Assembly (NCBI RefSeq): GCF_003065425.1
Contig: NZ_CP026949.1
Span: 2,542,001 to 2,606,000, forward strand
Direction of reading: 5' to 3'
Origin: Mycetocola zhujimingii
GTDB taxonomy: Bacteria; Actinomycetota; Actinomycetes; Actinomycetales; Microbacteriaceae
Length of the DNA: 64,000 nucleotides
This document shows positions 1-11,000 of this stretch, in pieces; the first letter of the stretch is position 1, and each line of letters starts with the position of its first letter. The notes under the pieces are model-generated. The model ran no database searches. It saw only the letters and a list, made by a program, of their open reading frames with translations, and was not told the origin of the DNA. The translations under genes were made by a program, and so were the position numbers.

Positions 1-1108
1 CCCGCTGAGCGTCGGCAACGAGGTCGACACCACCGAGGAGGTCAGGGGTGAGGAGAGTTTCAGGCAGGAGCGGTTCAGTGGTGGCGAGTACGGCACCGTC
101 GTCAGCGGACAAGACAGTGACCCGGCCATCGATAGTGAGCCCGATGATGTGGCCGGCCGCGTCATCAACGGCGGTGACCTGGCGCAAGGGCACCTCTGTC
201 TGAAGCAGTGTGAGTGCACGCTGCCTGGAATCGAGCAGCCACACGCCGGCGTCGCCAGCGAGCCCGGCAACGATCGGCCGGCCTTTCCTCGCGGCGAACG
301 ATGTGGCCGGCGGCGCTGAGGACGCGGGGTAGTCGATGCGCTCGAAGCGGATGCCGTCTTCCGCCGTTGTCGCGAGCAGCACACCATCGGCGCAGGGATA
401 GGCGACCCCGACCGACGTGGTGATCGGCAACCCGGCGCCGGTGCAATCGGCCTCGTTGGTGACCGACGCGTCGAGGCCAAGGACCTGCACGGCAGATGGT
501 TTCCCGGCATCCGCTGTAGTCACGAGAGTGGACTCACCGCGCTGGACGATCGAGCCGTCGTGGGGAACGCTGTTGTGACGGACAGTTTCCACAATGTCCC
601 CCTCTCCGAGCGCGGCGTTGTCGAGCATCACTCCGACCCCGGACTCAGGGAAGAAGATTCCTGTTGCGCTGCTGCCCGCGCTGACCGTTGCCGGCCCCGT
701 TTCCTGGATCGAGCCGACGATGCGAGAGCTGGCCCGGTAGTAATGGAAGTGGTCCCCGTGACTTTGCGTCCACATGCCGCTGTCGACGATGGTGACAAGA
801 CCCGCCGCGGCATCGGAGACAAACACAAACCGTCCGTCGGTCGCCGCATCGGTGGCTCCGTCGACGGTGCCGACCTCCGTCCACTCCTCGGTGGACAGGT
901 CCAGCTGGTTCACTGCGTCATCCGTTCCGAGCGTGAGGAGGTGCAGCGGGGGCTCCTGCACCTCCTCGGCGCCGGCAACGTACCCGTGCCCGTCGCCGAG
1001 GGCGCTGGTCGAGGACGCTTCGGGCGTCGGCTCAGGTGGGGAGCACGCGGTGAGCGCAAACGTACAGAGGACGAGCACGGGAACGGCACGCAAGTTACGA
1101 GGAAACAA
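1..1108 (-). CDS. aztD: AztD-like periplasmic/exported zinc metallochaperone, lipoprotein (3' end outside window)
   Basis: Read on the minus strand, an open frame runs from a TTG at 1108 to the window edge. The N-terminus is a lipoprotein signal: basic n-region, hydrophobic core VLVLCTFALTAC with lipobox LTAC. Next comes GDGHGYVAGAEE, then beta-propeller-like repeats and the histidine cluster SHGDHFHYYR (about residues 120-130), as expected for AztD, which passes Zn(II) to the solute-binding protein AztC. The start overlaps the end of aztB, so the two are probably co-translated. No ATG is available. A TTG at 1135, also in frame, would lengthen the n-region by nine residues; neither has a strong Shine-Dalgarno. 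aztC is not visible and may lie beyond position 1. The family call rests on motif recognition and neighbours. Confidence 0.78.
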   Translation of the reverse strand, partial: MFPRNLRAVPVLVLCTFALTACSPPEPTPEASSTSALGDGHGYVAGAEEVQEPPLHLLTLGTDDAVNQLDLSTEEWTEVGTVDGATDAATDGRFVFVSDAAAGLVTIVDSGMWTQSHGDHFHYYRASSRIVGSIQETGPATVSAGSSATGIFFPESGVGVMLDNAALGEGDIVETVRHNSVPHDGSIVQRGESTLVTTADAGKPSAVQVLGLDASVTNEADCTGAGLPITTSVGVAYPCADGVLLATTAEDGIRFERIDYPASSAPPATSFAARKGRPIVAGLAGDAGVWLLDSRQRALTLLQTEVPLRQVTAVDDAAGHIIGLTIDGRVTVLSADDGAVLATTEPLLPETLLTPDLLGGVDLVADAQR

Positions 1109-1973
1109 GAGTCGCTTTCGGTGAGGGGTCGACAACGGCGGAAGCGGGGCTGCGCCTGAGAGCGGAAAGAGCGGATCGCAGGACTGCCGATGCGGCCGCC
1201 GTCAGAACGGCTGTGGCGGCGATCGAGGCGCCGGCGGCCGTTCCGGTATGCCAGGAGAGGAGCAAACCCGCGGCGACAGCGGTGACGCCGAACACCGCGC
1301 CGAGCATCATCGTTGGCACAATCCGCGTTACCCATCGCCCGGCGGCGACGGCGGGTGCGAGCAAAAGCCCGACGACGAGCAGGGAACCGACCGCCCGGTA
1401 GGACGCGACAACCGCAATGGTGACGAGTCCAACGAGCATCGCCTGAGCGAGTGCGGGCCGCAGGCCGAGCATCCGCGCGACCCGCTCGTCGAAGGCGAGC
1501 GCGACGAACGCACGGTGAAAGAGAGCGGCAACGCCGAGAGTGACCGCAAGCGCGAGAGCGAGCGTGATGATGTCAGCCTCCGAGATCGCGAGCACGTCGC
1601 CGAACAACACGGCCGTCGCGTCGGTGGCGAAGCTGCCCGAGTGAGAGATGACGATGACGCCGAGAGCGAGCATCGCGACGAAGAGCAGTCCGATACTCGT
1701 GTCGTGCGACAGCCGACCATGGCGACGGATCAGACCGATCCCCGCACTCATCGCGACGGCACTGAGCGCGGCTCCCGCCATGACGGGTGCTCCGATCAGC
1801 GTCGCAAGGGCGACACCAGGGAGCATCCCATGCGCCATCGCCTCGCCCAGGAATGCCATTCCACGAAGCACAACCCAGACGCCGACGACGGCGCAGATCA
1901 GCGCAACGAGCGTGCCGCCGACGAGGGCTCGCTGCATGAACTCGACGGAGAAGGGATCGGTGAGCCAGGACAT
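1095..1973 (-). CDS. aztB: Zinc ABC transporter permease AztB (ZnuB/MntB family)
   Basis: 292 residues with about eight hydrophobic helices, starting MSWLTDPFSVEFMQRALVGG, typical of the metal-type ABC permease family (ABC-3, PF00950). It contains GEAMAHGMLPGVALA and RAVGSLLVVGLLLAPAV, both characteristic of ZnuB/MntB permeases. It would form the membrane channel for Zn(II) import with the ATPase encoded divergently at 2027. aztD starts inside its last codons. The ATG at 1973 lies about 17 bp from a Zur-like palindrome, so zinc repression is likely. Mn(II) cannot be excluded from this protein alone, but AztD argues for zinc. Confidence 0.88.
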   Translation of the reverse strand: MSWLTDPFSVEFMQRALVGGTLVALICAVVGVWVVLRGMAFLGEAMAHGMLPGVALATLIGAPVMAGAALSAVAMSAGIGLIRRHGRLSHDTSIGLLFVAMLALGVIVISHSGSFATDATAVLFGDVLAISEADIITLALALAVTLGVAALFHRAFVALAFDERVARMLGLRPALAQAMLVGLVTIAVVASYRAVGSLLVVGLLLAPAVAAGRWVTRIVPTMMLGAVFGVTAVAAGLLLSWHTGTAAGASIAATAVLTAAASAVLRSALSALRRSPASAVVDPSPKATLVSS

Positions 1974-1989
1974 GGTTCGAAACCATAGC

Positions 1990-2012
1990 GTTAACGATAA
2001 CGATTATCAATT
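1990..2012. promoter_or_regulatory. Zur-like zinc operator between aztB and aztA
   Basis: The 53-bp divergent gap contains the palindrome GATAACGATTATC (1996-2008) in an AT-rich stretch unlike its surroundings. It resembles Fur-superfamily zinc uptake regulator boxes (GATAATNNNATTATC-like). Its position between divergent transport genes fits one operator controlling both. Seen: the palindrome. Inferred: Zur as the binding protein. Confidence 0.65.
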
Positions 2013-2026
2013 GCTATTGTGGGGAC

Positions 2027-2668
2027 GTGTCATTAGCCCCTCCCATCGCAACCCTCTCCGCTGGCCGCATCGATCGCGCAGGCAGGAGCATCCTGCACGA
2101 CGTCGGCTTGACCATCCCCGCCAGCTCACTGACGGTGGTCACCGGCGCGAACGGGAGCGGCAAATCAACACTGCTCCTGGCGCTGGCCGGGTTGCACCCG
2201 CTCAGCAATGGCACGCTCACGATTGCCGACGGTGCGCGACGAGCGCTGGTGCTACAGCGCAGCGCCGTGACAGACGCGCTCCCGCTCACCGTTGCAAATG
2301 TCGTCGCGATGGGGCGCTGGTTCCCCTCGCGCCAGCGGGATCGCCGGCGCGACTGCCTCATCATCGCTGAGAGCGTGAGCGCCGTCGGTCTGCGCGGACT
2401 CGAGAAGGCCTCACTGAGCACGCTGTCAGGCGGTCAGCGCCAACGCGCCCTTCTCGCCCAGGGCCTCGCTCAACGCGCAGAGATCCTGCTCCTCGACGAG
2501 CCAGCGGCCAGCCTGGACCAGGATGGAAATGCCCTGCTTGCCCGCTGCATCGAGCGCGAACGCGCCCGCGGGGTCGCCGTCGTGCTCGTGACCCACGACC
2601 CGGTCGACGGGCTCAACGCGACTCAGCGCCTCCACGTCTCAGCAGGGCACGTCGCTCGCGTCGCGTAA
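2027..2668 (+). CDS. aztA: Zinc ABC transporter ATP-binding protein AztA
   Basis: 213 residues with a GTG start 14 bp after the Zur-like box. Walker A is GANGSGKST, the ABC signature is LSGGQRQRA, and Walker B is ILLLDEPAASLD followed by VTHDP. Its small size suits metal-type ABC ATPases. It powers import through the AztB permease encoded on the opposite strand. The very short leader suggests a near-leaderless transcript or a weak GGGG Shine-Dalgarno close to the start. Manganese is a possible alternative substrate. Confidence 0.85.
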   Translation: MSLAPPIATLSAGRIDRAGRSILHDVGLTIPASSLTVVTGANGSGKSTLLLALAGLHPLSNGTLTIADGARRALVLQRSAVTDALPLTVANVVAMGRWFPSRQRDRRRDCLIIAESVSAVGLRGLEKASLSTLSGGQRQRALLAQGLAQRAEILLLDEPAASLDQDGNALLARCIERERARGVAVVLVTHDPVDGLNATQRLHVSAGHVARVA

Positions 2669-2677
2669 CTGCAGCGC

Positions 2678-2773
2678 TCAAGCTGAACGGCGGAGGACCC
2701 CAAGGCGCCGCGACGCGAGATACGCGAGTTCAGCGAGACGCAATTCGGCCCCGTCGACCACAAACATGAGCAT
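2678..2773 (-). CDS. Possible 31-residue small protein
   Basis: Minus-strand ORF beginning MLMFVVDGAELRLAEL and ending at a TGA next to the aztA stop. GGTGAGGA stands immediately upstream of the ATG, a good Shine-Dalgarno sequence but very close. No family is recognised and no domain can be seen. It may be a real micro-protein or chance; the ribosome-binding site is the only support. Confidence 0.25.
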   Translation of the reverse strand: MLMFVVDGAELRLAELAYLASRRLGVLRRSA

Positions 2774-2945
2774 TCCTCACCCCTACTACTGGGGGCAGGG
2801 CTCGCGCTCCCTACACCGCTACTGTCAATAGCGGAGCAAACATGAGAGAACCTCGTGTTTAACGGAATGTGAATTTTCTGCTCAGGGAGGCGGGCTCGCG
2901 CCCCCGTTCAGTTGTATCCGACGAGCACAGAGGAGAGGGGAACTG
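2774..2945. other. Intergenic leader ahead of the polysaccharide locus
   Basis: No protein gene is seen here. It is AT-richer than its flanks around 2840-2880 and presumably holds the promoter for the locus. A short GC hairpin (GGGCTCGCGCCC, about 2892-2903) lies before the Shine-Dalgarno of the leader ORF at 2946. The fall in the local GGCATCCG motif count begins about here. Confidence 0.4.
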
Positions 2946-3014
2946 ATGCGCTTAAGCACCATACGCCCGTCGACTCAGGATTCTCCTCTGCCAACCGAAC
3001 GCGGCCTGTCGTGA
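2946..3014 (+). CDS. 22-residue leader ORF coupled to the glycosylphosphotransferase
   Basis: ATG at 2946 follows a strong purine-rich Shine-Dalgarno (GAGGAGAGGGG). The ORF encodes MRLSTIRPSTQDSPLPTERG plus two residues, and its TGA (3012-3014) overlaps an in-frame GTG (3011) of the downstream transferase, which has no Shine-Dalgarno of its own. This arrangement is typical of translational coupling. The peptide has no recognisable domain. If the transferase actually starts at TTG 2912, this ORF would be spurious, but that TTG also lacks a ribosome-binding site. Confidence 0.45.
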   Translation: MRLSTIRPSTQDSPLPTERGLS

Positions 3015-4534
3015 CCGAAGTCAAATCGCGTCCCGTCCTTTCAGGCCTTGCCCGCCCTCGGCTACGTCGGAGGATCACCACCGCCGCGCGCGACCACGCG
3101 CTCAGCCAGGCGTCCGAGCGAGTGTGGGCACGCAACTACCGGATACGCCTGCGTCTGACCGACGTCGCAACGATCATTCTCGCGGTCACCCTCGCGTTCT
3201 CGCTTCGATTCGGTATCGAGGCGATACCGGCAAGCACCCGGATCAACGACGGGCAATATCTGGTGATTTCCGCCACCATTGTGGTCTCCTGGCTCATCGC
3301 TCTCGTCGCGTTCGGCGTCCACGACTCTCGCGTCATCGGCGTTGGCACCAGCGAATACAAACGCATCGTCAACGCCAGCGCCACCGCTTTCGGGCTCTTT
3401 GCCATCGCCCTGGTCATCCTCAAGGTGGACATTGCTCGCGGATACTTCATGCTCGCGCTCCCCCTCGGAACGGTGAGCCTCCTCGGCGCCCACTGGCTCT
3501 GGCGCCGCTGGCTGGTCGCGCAACGAAGCCTCGACCACTACCTCTGTCGTGCACTCGTGGTTGGCGACCTTGACGACGTTGGCTACGTGATCCGGCAGAT
3601 TCAACAAAAGTCGGGGGCCGCATACAACGTGGTTGGCGCGGTCGTGTCAAACACTGACGCCCCCACAGTGGCGACCGGTCAAAAGCCCGTTCCCGTGCTC
3701 GCGACCACCAATGTCGCGCAAGCCGCACGCAACGCTGGAGCCGACACCGTGATCATCGCCGGCCAGCCCAAAGGGGGCGCGAACTTCATTCGCAACCTGG
3801 GCTGGCAACTCGAAGGAACGGCAACTGATTTGGTGCTCGCTTCCCAATTGACGGATGTTGCTGGCCCGCGAATTCATTTCCGACCGGTGGAGGGGCTCCC
3901 GCTCATTCACGTTGAGATTCCGCAGTTCGAGGGCGGCAAGCATGTTCTCAAGCGTGCGTTCGACGTCGGCTCAACGGCCGCCGGGATCATCGTTCTCGCT
4001 CCGCTGTTTCTCATCATCGCTCTCCTCATCAAGCTCGACGACGGCGGGCCGGTGTTCTTCACCCAGGAGCGTGTCGGCCGTGGCCAACGCACGTTCCGGA
4101 TGGTGAAGTTCCGCTCGATGGTGACCACCGCTGAGAGCGATCTGGCTGCCCTGACCCACGAAAACCAGGGCAACGGCGTGTTGTTCAAGCTCAAGCACGA
4201 CCCGCGGGTCACAACGGTCGGCCGCTTCCTTCGGAAATACTCACTCGACGAGCTGCCGCAGCTCTGGAATGTGTTCCTCGGCGACATGAGCCTGGTCGGT
4301 CCCCGCCCGCCACTCCCGCGCGAGGTCGCGGCATACGAAGACCACGTTCACCGCCGGTTGTACATCAAACCAGGGCTCACCGGCATGTGGCAGGTCAACG
4401 GGCGAAGCGACCTGAGCTGGGACGAGAGTGTCCGGCTGGACCTCTATTACGTGGAGAACTGGTCGCTCACCGGCGACCTGATCATTGTCTGGCGCACCGT
4501 CAAGGTGCTCCTCAATCCTGTGGGCGCTTACTGA
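3011..4534 (+). CDS. Exopolysaccharide polyprenyl glycosylphosphotransferase (initiating transferase)
   Basis: 507 residues from GTG 3011 (540 if TTG 2912 is used). N-terminal half: about four transmembrane helices and a CoA-binding-like domain (ALVVGDLDDVGYVI). C-terminal half: the bacterial sugar transferase domain (PF02397), with KRAFDVGSTAAGII, PVFFTQERVGRGQRTF, KFRSM and YSLDELPQLWNVFLGDMSLV. It would transfer a sugar-1-phosphate from a nucleotide sugar to undecaprenyl phosphate, starting repeat-unit assembly on the inner membrane leaflet. It opens the locus that also holds Wzx, Wzy and a Wzz-kinase. The sugar cannot be read from sequence. Confidence 0.92.
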   Translation: MTEVKSRPVLSGLARPRLRRRITTAARDHALSQASERVWARNYRIRLRLTDVATIILAVTLAFSLRFGIEAIPASTRINDGQYLVISATIVVSWLIALVAFGVHDSRVIGVGTSEYKRIVNASATAFGLFAIALVILKVDIARGYFMLALPLGTVSLLGAHWLWRRWLVAQRSLDHYLCRALVVGDLDDVGYVIRQIQQKSGAAYNVVGAVVSNTDAPTVATGQKPVPVLATTNVAQAARNAGADTVIIAGQPKGGANFIRNLGWQLEGTATDLVLASQLTDVAGPRIHFRPVEGLPLIHVEIPQFEGGKHVLKRAFDVGSTAAGIIVLAPLFLIIALLIKLDDGGPVFFTQERVGRGQRTFRMVKFRSMVTTAESDLAALTHENQGNGVLFKLKHDPRVTTVGRFLRKYSLDELPQLWNVFLGDMSLVGPRPPLPREVAAYEDHVHRRLYIKPGLTGMWQVNGRSDLSWDESVRLDLYYVENWSLTGDLIIVWRTVKVLLNPVGAY

Positions 4535-4567
4535 CATGACCTGTGAACATCCCATGAAAGGAAAACG

Positions 4568-6610
<2,043 letters not shown>

Positions 6611-6614
6611 CCTG

Positions 6615-8078
6615 TCATTCGACCCGCACTGCTGAGAACTCAACGGGAATGGGGTCCGCGTAGTTCTTGCACAACGAGAAGTACCCTCCCCGGTGTCGCG
6701 AATCATCGACTGCTACTACCCATGCGGGGTTGCCGCCCCGGCTCACAGTGATCCTCGCGCCGCTGATCGACACGACCAGATCGACCCATTCACCCACCGC
6801 CGGCGCGGGCGTAGGCACCGTCCCGAGCAGGGTTCCACGGGCAATGCCGCTCCTCCGCTCGTACAGATCAAGCCTTCCATTGGCGCGCAGGATGGCGTGA
6901 TAGCCGCTGACCCTGGACGAGATACCGACTCGATAGGGATCGTCGCTTGCAAGGCCGAAAGACAGGCCAGCGTGCTTGCTTGAAGCGGGCGTACTATCGG
7001 GCCAGCGCAGTCGGAAGGAAATACGACAGTCCCGGGTGTCGACCGGCGCAAACGAGCCCATGTGGTAGCTCTCAATGGTGGGATATGCGAGGACAACCGA
7101 TCCGGAATCCGGGATGAGCTGTGGCTGGTTTTTCCAGCCCAGATCTGTGGTCCACGGCAAGTCACCGGGCGCTCGCACACCGCTGGCGAACGAATCGGTC
7201 ACTGCTGGCAACGTGGAACCCATGACGTAAGGGATGTTCGAGCACATCATTCCGACGACGCCAAGCTTCAATAACCGGTCCCGCATCGAGCGCCGGTGCA
7301 CCTCCCAAGCGATCACGGGCTTTCCTCGTGCAACGAGTCGTGAAATGGCAGCGTCTGTGGCCGAGTGGTGAATCCCGAGGTAGTCAAACCCGTCGAGCAT
7401 CTCCGTCGTCAGGGCGAGATCAGAGGTCACATATCCCCAGGTCTTATAGCCGCGCTTTCGAGCCAGTTGGTGCTGCTTGGCCCCCGCCCATTGTTTCCAC
7501 ACGAAGTGCTCTGTGGCGTCCGGGTAAGAATCCATGAGGGCGAGCAGAGCGGTCGTGTTACGCCCGGTTTTGTCCTCGATGAAAATGACGTGCTCGGCCG
7601 CGAGGTCGTCAAGCACATCGGAGAGGCGCGGTATTGGCTCGAGCGAAGCGAGGGGGCCGAGCCATCGCCGTGCGTCATTTCGTTGAGCCTGCAACTCGCT
7701 CCATGACATTTCGGCGATATCCCTATCGACCCCCGTCATCCTGCGGATGTTCTTATCATGGTGACAAACCAGCACGCCATCTGCTGTCGCGTTCACGGAG
7801 ATTTCGATCGCCTGTGCACCCGCAGCAGCAGCGTTGCTGTACGCCAGAGCTGTGTGCTCGGGCCAGTTGTCGCCGGATCCGCGGTGGGCAATATAGAACG
7901 GCGCCGCCAGTGCGAAGAGTTCAGAGACCGCCCGCACCGTCGATGCGGGAGCCGCTCCGACCAGCTGGTAGTTCGTTGGGCTGCTGCGCTGCGAGCAGGA
8001 GGCCAGAAAGAGGACCGCCGCTCCGCCCACGAGGAATTGTCGCCGATCAAACCGGGCTCGAATCAATGACTCGCTCAT
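6615..8078 (-). CDS. Secreted glycerophosphodiester phosphodiesterase-like lipoprotein with C-terminal LamG-like domain
   Basis: 487 residues. N-terminus FDRRQFLVGGAAVLFLASC carries a twin-arginine-like pair and a lipobox (LASC). Residues about 55-310 are a GDPD TIM barrel: AHRGSGDNWPEHTALAYSNA, GAQAIEIS, HHD and FIEDKTGRN. The usual ExD metal pair reads EIS here. Residues about 320-487 form a concanavalin-like beta domain (SFRLRWPD, SGYHAILRANGRLDLYER). ATG 8078 overlaps the stop of the giant surface protein (ATGA), so they are co-translated. It would cleave phosphodiester-linked alcohols outside the cell. Context suggests the polymer of this locus as substrate rather than lipid head groups. 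Confidence 0.82.
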   Translation of the reverse strand: MSESLIRARFDRRQFLVGGAAVLFLASCSQRSSPTNYQLVGAAPASTVRAVSELFALAAPFYIAHRGSGDNWPEHTALAYSNAAAAGAQAIEISVNATADGVLVCHHDKNIRRMTGVDRDIAEMSWSELQAQRNDARRWLGPLASLEPIPRLSDVLDDLAAEHVIFIEDKTGRNTTALLALMDSYPDATEHFVWKQWAGAKQHQLARKRGYKTWGYVTSDLALTTEMLDGFDYLGIHHSATDAAISRLVARGKPVIAWEVHRRSMRDRLLKLGVVGMMCSNIPYVMGSTLPAVTDSFASGVRAPGDLPWTTDLGWKNQPQLIPDSGSVVLAYPTIESYHMGSFAPVDTRDCRISFRLRWPDSTPASSKHAGLSFGLASDDPYRVGISSRVSGYHAILRANGRLDLYERRSGIARGTLLGTVPTPAPAVGEWVDLVVSISGARITVSRGGNPAWVVAVDDSRHRGGYFSLCKNYADPIPVEFSAVRVE

Positions 8079-11000
8079 GCGTTCGGCGTGTAGGTCAAGG
8101 TGATCATGGGACGATAGCTCGCCGTTCCCGACTCGGTCGACCACAGACGCACGTTATCGCTGCCGTTGCCTGTGAATCGAGCCGATACCGTTTGTCCGAG
8201 CAGCGAACCGAGGGTCTCGATCGAGAGCGCCCCGACGTACTGAGTGTTGGTCGCGGTCATTGGACCCATCGTTCCCATTGTTTGCGCGGATGTGGTCGGC
8301 CTGTTATTCCAGGTCAGACCTGCTTCTGTCCAACCGTCGGCGGCCGTTGAAAGCGTGAACGTGTCGATCGATCCTGCCGCAGGGTCGGTAGAGGTCCTGA
8401 CCGTGAACGTGGCGCCGGTGAGTGTGTATCCGATGGGCGCGGTCGGAAGATCGAAATGCAGGAACGATTCGATCTGAGCTGTTCCCCCACCGCGCGCCGA
8501 CAGTTGAGTATTTGAACCATAGTTGGTCCCGCCGGCCGCTTGCACCACCATTGCGTCATCTGTCGCCGGCACCTGCACGGTGACGGCGGCAGGCGACGGG
8601 GGCGAGACGATTGCTGCGACCGCCGCAGATGGTGCGCTCAGATTTCCTGCTGCATCCGTGGCGTCAATTCGGTAGTACCAGGTGCCGGCCGACACGGGAC
8701 TGTCCGTAAAGGATGTCCCCGACGTTCCCGCGATCCTGCTGGTCGCATTAGCCGGGAAATCGCTCGTGGCTCCGCGGTAGATCGAGTATCCCGTGACCCC
8801 GACGCTATCCGTCGATGCGGACCAGCTGACGGTCACTGCCGACTGATTCACCGCCGTAGACACGCCAGTGGGAACGGAGGGCGCCGTCGTGTCAGGTTCC
8901 GGCCCCGTACCGGGCCGGAAGGTGAGAGTCAGTACCGGGCGGTATGAAACGTTGCTCGCTTCGCTCGACCAGAGCCGAAGGTTGTCACCACCACCGCTCG
9001 TCAGACGAAGCGATACGTTTTGACCGGTCAGCCCGGCGAGAGGTCCCGCTGCCAGGCTGGCGGTGTATACGGTGTTGGTCGCACTGGCGCCTGTGAGCGT
9101 CCCCATCGTCGGCCCACTTCCAGTCGGGCGGTTGTTCCAGGTGAGAGTGTCCTCCGCCCAACTCGACGCTGCCAGCGAGTATGTATGGGTATCGGTCGAC
9201 CCAGCGGTCGCATCGGTCGATGTACGCGTGGTGATCGTCGCCTCGGAGAGAACCATTCCCGGCGGGGCAACCGGCAGGGGGAACTTGAGGAAGGACTCGA
9301 ATGCAGAATTACTCGCCGCCCCTCGTGCGCTCAGCTGATTGTTCTGACCGTAGTTTGTCGCCGGGGAGGACTGATACACCATGGCATCTTCCGTCGGTGT
9401 CACCCTCATCACAATCGGATCGCTGACAGGCTGTCCCACCGTTGCAGCCGCTGCCTCACTCGGTGCGCTGACGTTTCCAGCCGCATCCACCGCCGTCACC
9501 CGGTAATAGTAGGTGCCGTTGGCCAGGTCTGGATCCGAATAAGACGTACCGGCGGAATCACCGATGCGGCTCGTGGCGTCAGCAGCGAAGCCGACGGTCG
9601 CACCCCGATACACGGTGTACCCGGTGACCGCGACGTTATCGCTCGAGGCTGACCAATCCACCTGAACGGTCGAGCCCTGATTCTGTGCAGTCACACCCAC
9701 CGGTGCTGTCGGCGCGGAACTATCCACGATGACGATGGTCACAGGATTCGATGCACCTGACGCCGCGCTGACGTTACCGGCTGCGTCTGCCGCCGTCACC
9801 TTGTAGTAATAAGTACCGACCTCCAGCCCGGCGTCCACGTACCGGGTCTCGGTAGTCTCCGCGATCAGGGTGGACCCGTTGACCGCGAAGCCGCTCGTCG
9901 TTCCTCGGTGCACCGAATATCTGACCACTCCAACGTTGTCGGTCGATGCCTCCCACTCCACGGTGACACTGGTCTGGTCAGCTCCGGCGGACACGTCCGT
10001 TGGAGCCGTCGGTGCTGTCCTGTCCGGCGCCGCGATGACCACTTCGCCCGATGCTTCAGATGGTGCGGTCACATTGCCTGCGGCGTCAACCGCTGTCACC
10101 CGATAGAAGTAGCTTCCCGGCTGCAAGCCGGTATCGGTATAAGAAGTGCCAGTGAGCTCAGCAATCCGATTGGATGCGTTCGCCTCGAACCCGGCGTTGT
10201 TGCCGCGGTAAAGCGCGTACGTTGCCACGCCAACGTTGTCCGTAGAGGCGGTCCACGTTATTGTCGCGGAGGTCGCACCGGCGCTCGCGGTCACTCCCGA
10301 TGGAACCGATGGCGCGATCGTGTCTGTCACCGTCACTGCAACAGCACTCGTTGGAGCACTCACATTGCCGCTGCCGTCTACCGCAACGATCCGATAGTAA
10401 GCGGTGCCGATCTCGGGATTGATTCCCGTCCAGCTGGTTTCGGTGACCTCATCCACGAAACTCGATGAATCTGCGGTGAAGTCTGCGGACTCGCCACGGT
10501 AGACGCGGTAGCTCTGCACTGCTGTGTCATCGCTCGCGGCATCCCAACTCAGCGTGACTGCACCATCCTCAAATCGTCCATCGACGTTTTCTGGCATCGC
10601 TGGCGCCGTGGAGTCATTGACTCCGAGAGCATGGTGGTTGGCAATTTCCTGCGCTGTGAGGGTGCGTGAGTAGAGCGCGGCTTCATCGATCGAGCCTGCA
10701 AAATAGAAGTTCGACGGCTGCGATGGCCAGCCATTGATATTTCCACCGCCGACTCTCCAGTACCCGGTGAACGACTGGTTCGACACCGTACCGTTCGAGT
10801 TGATCAGCGACCCGTCGACGTACAGCTTCATGCCGGTCGCATCCTGGACTCCAACCACATGGTGCCACGATCCATCGTTGTAGCTAATCGGACTCTCCAC
10901 GTATGCGACTCCACCCGTGTAGACACCGAAGATCAGGGAGCCTGAGTTGGTCATATAGATCTGCTTGTCGTAGTCAGATCCATTTCCCGATTGCGTGTTC

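Noticed and set aside
1248-1988. 246-residue plus-strand ORF
   Set aside because: Antisense of aztB; composition Arg/Asp/Glu-rich as expected of a shadow.
8600-10600. Possible DNA repeat array
   Set aside because: These are repeated FN3 domains at protein level; DNA units differ.
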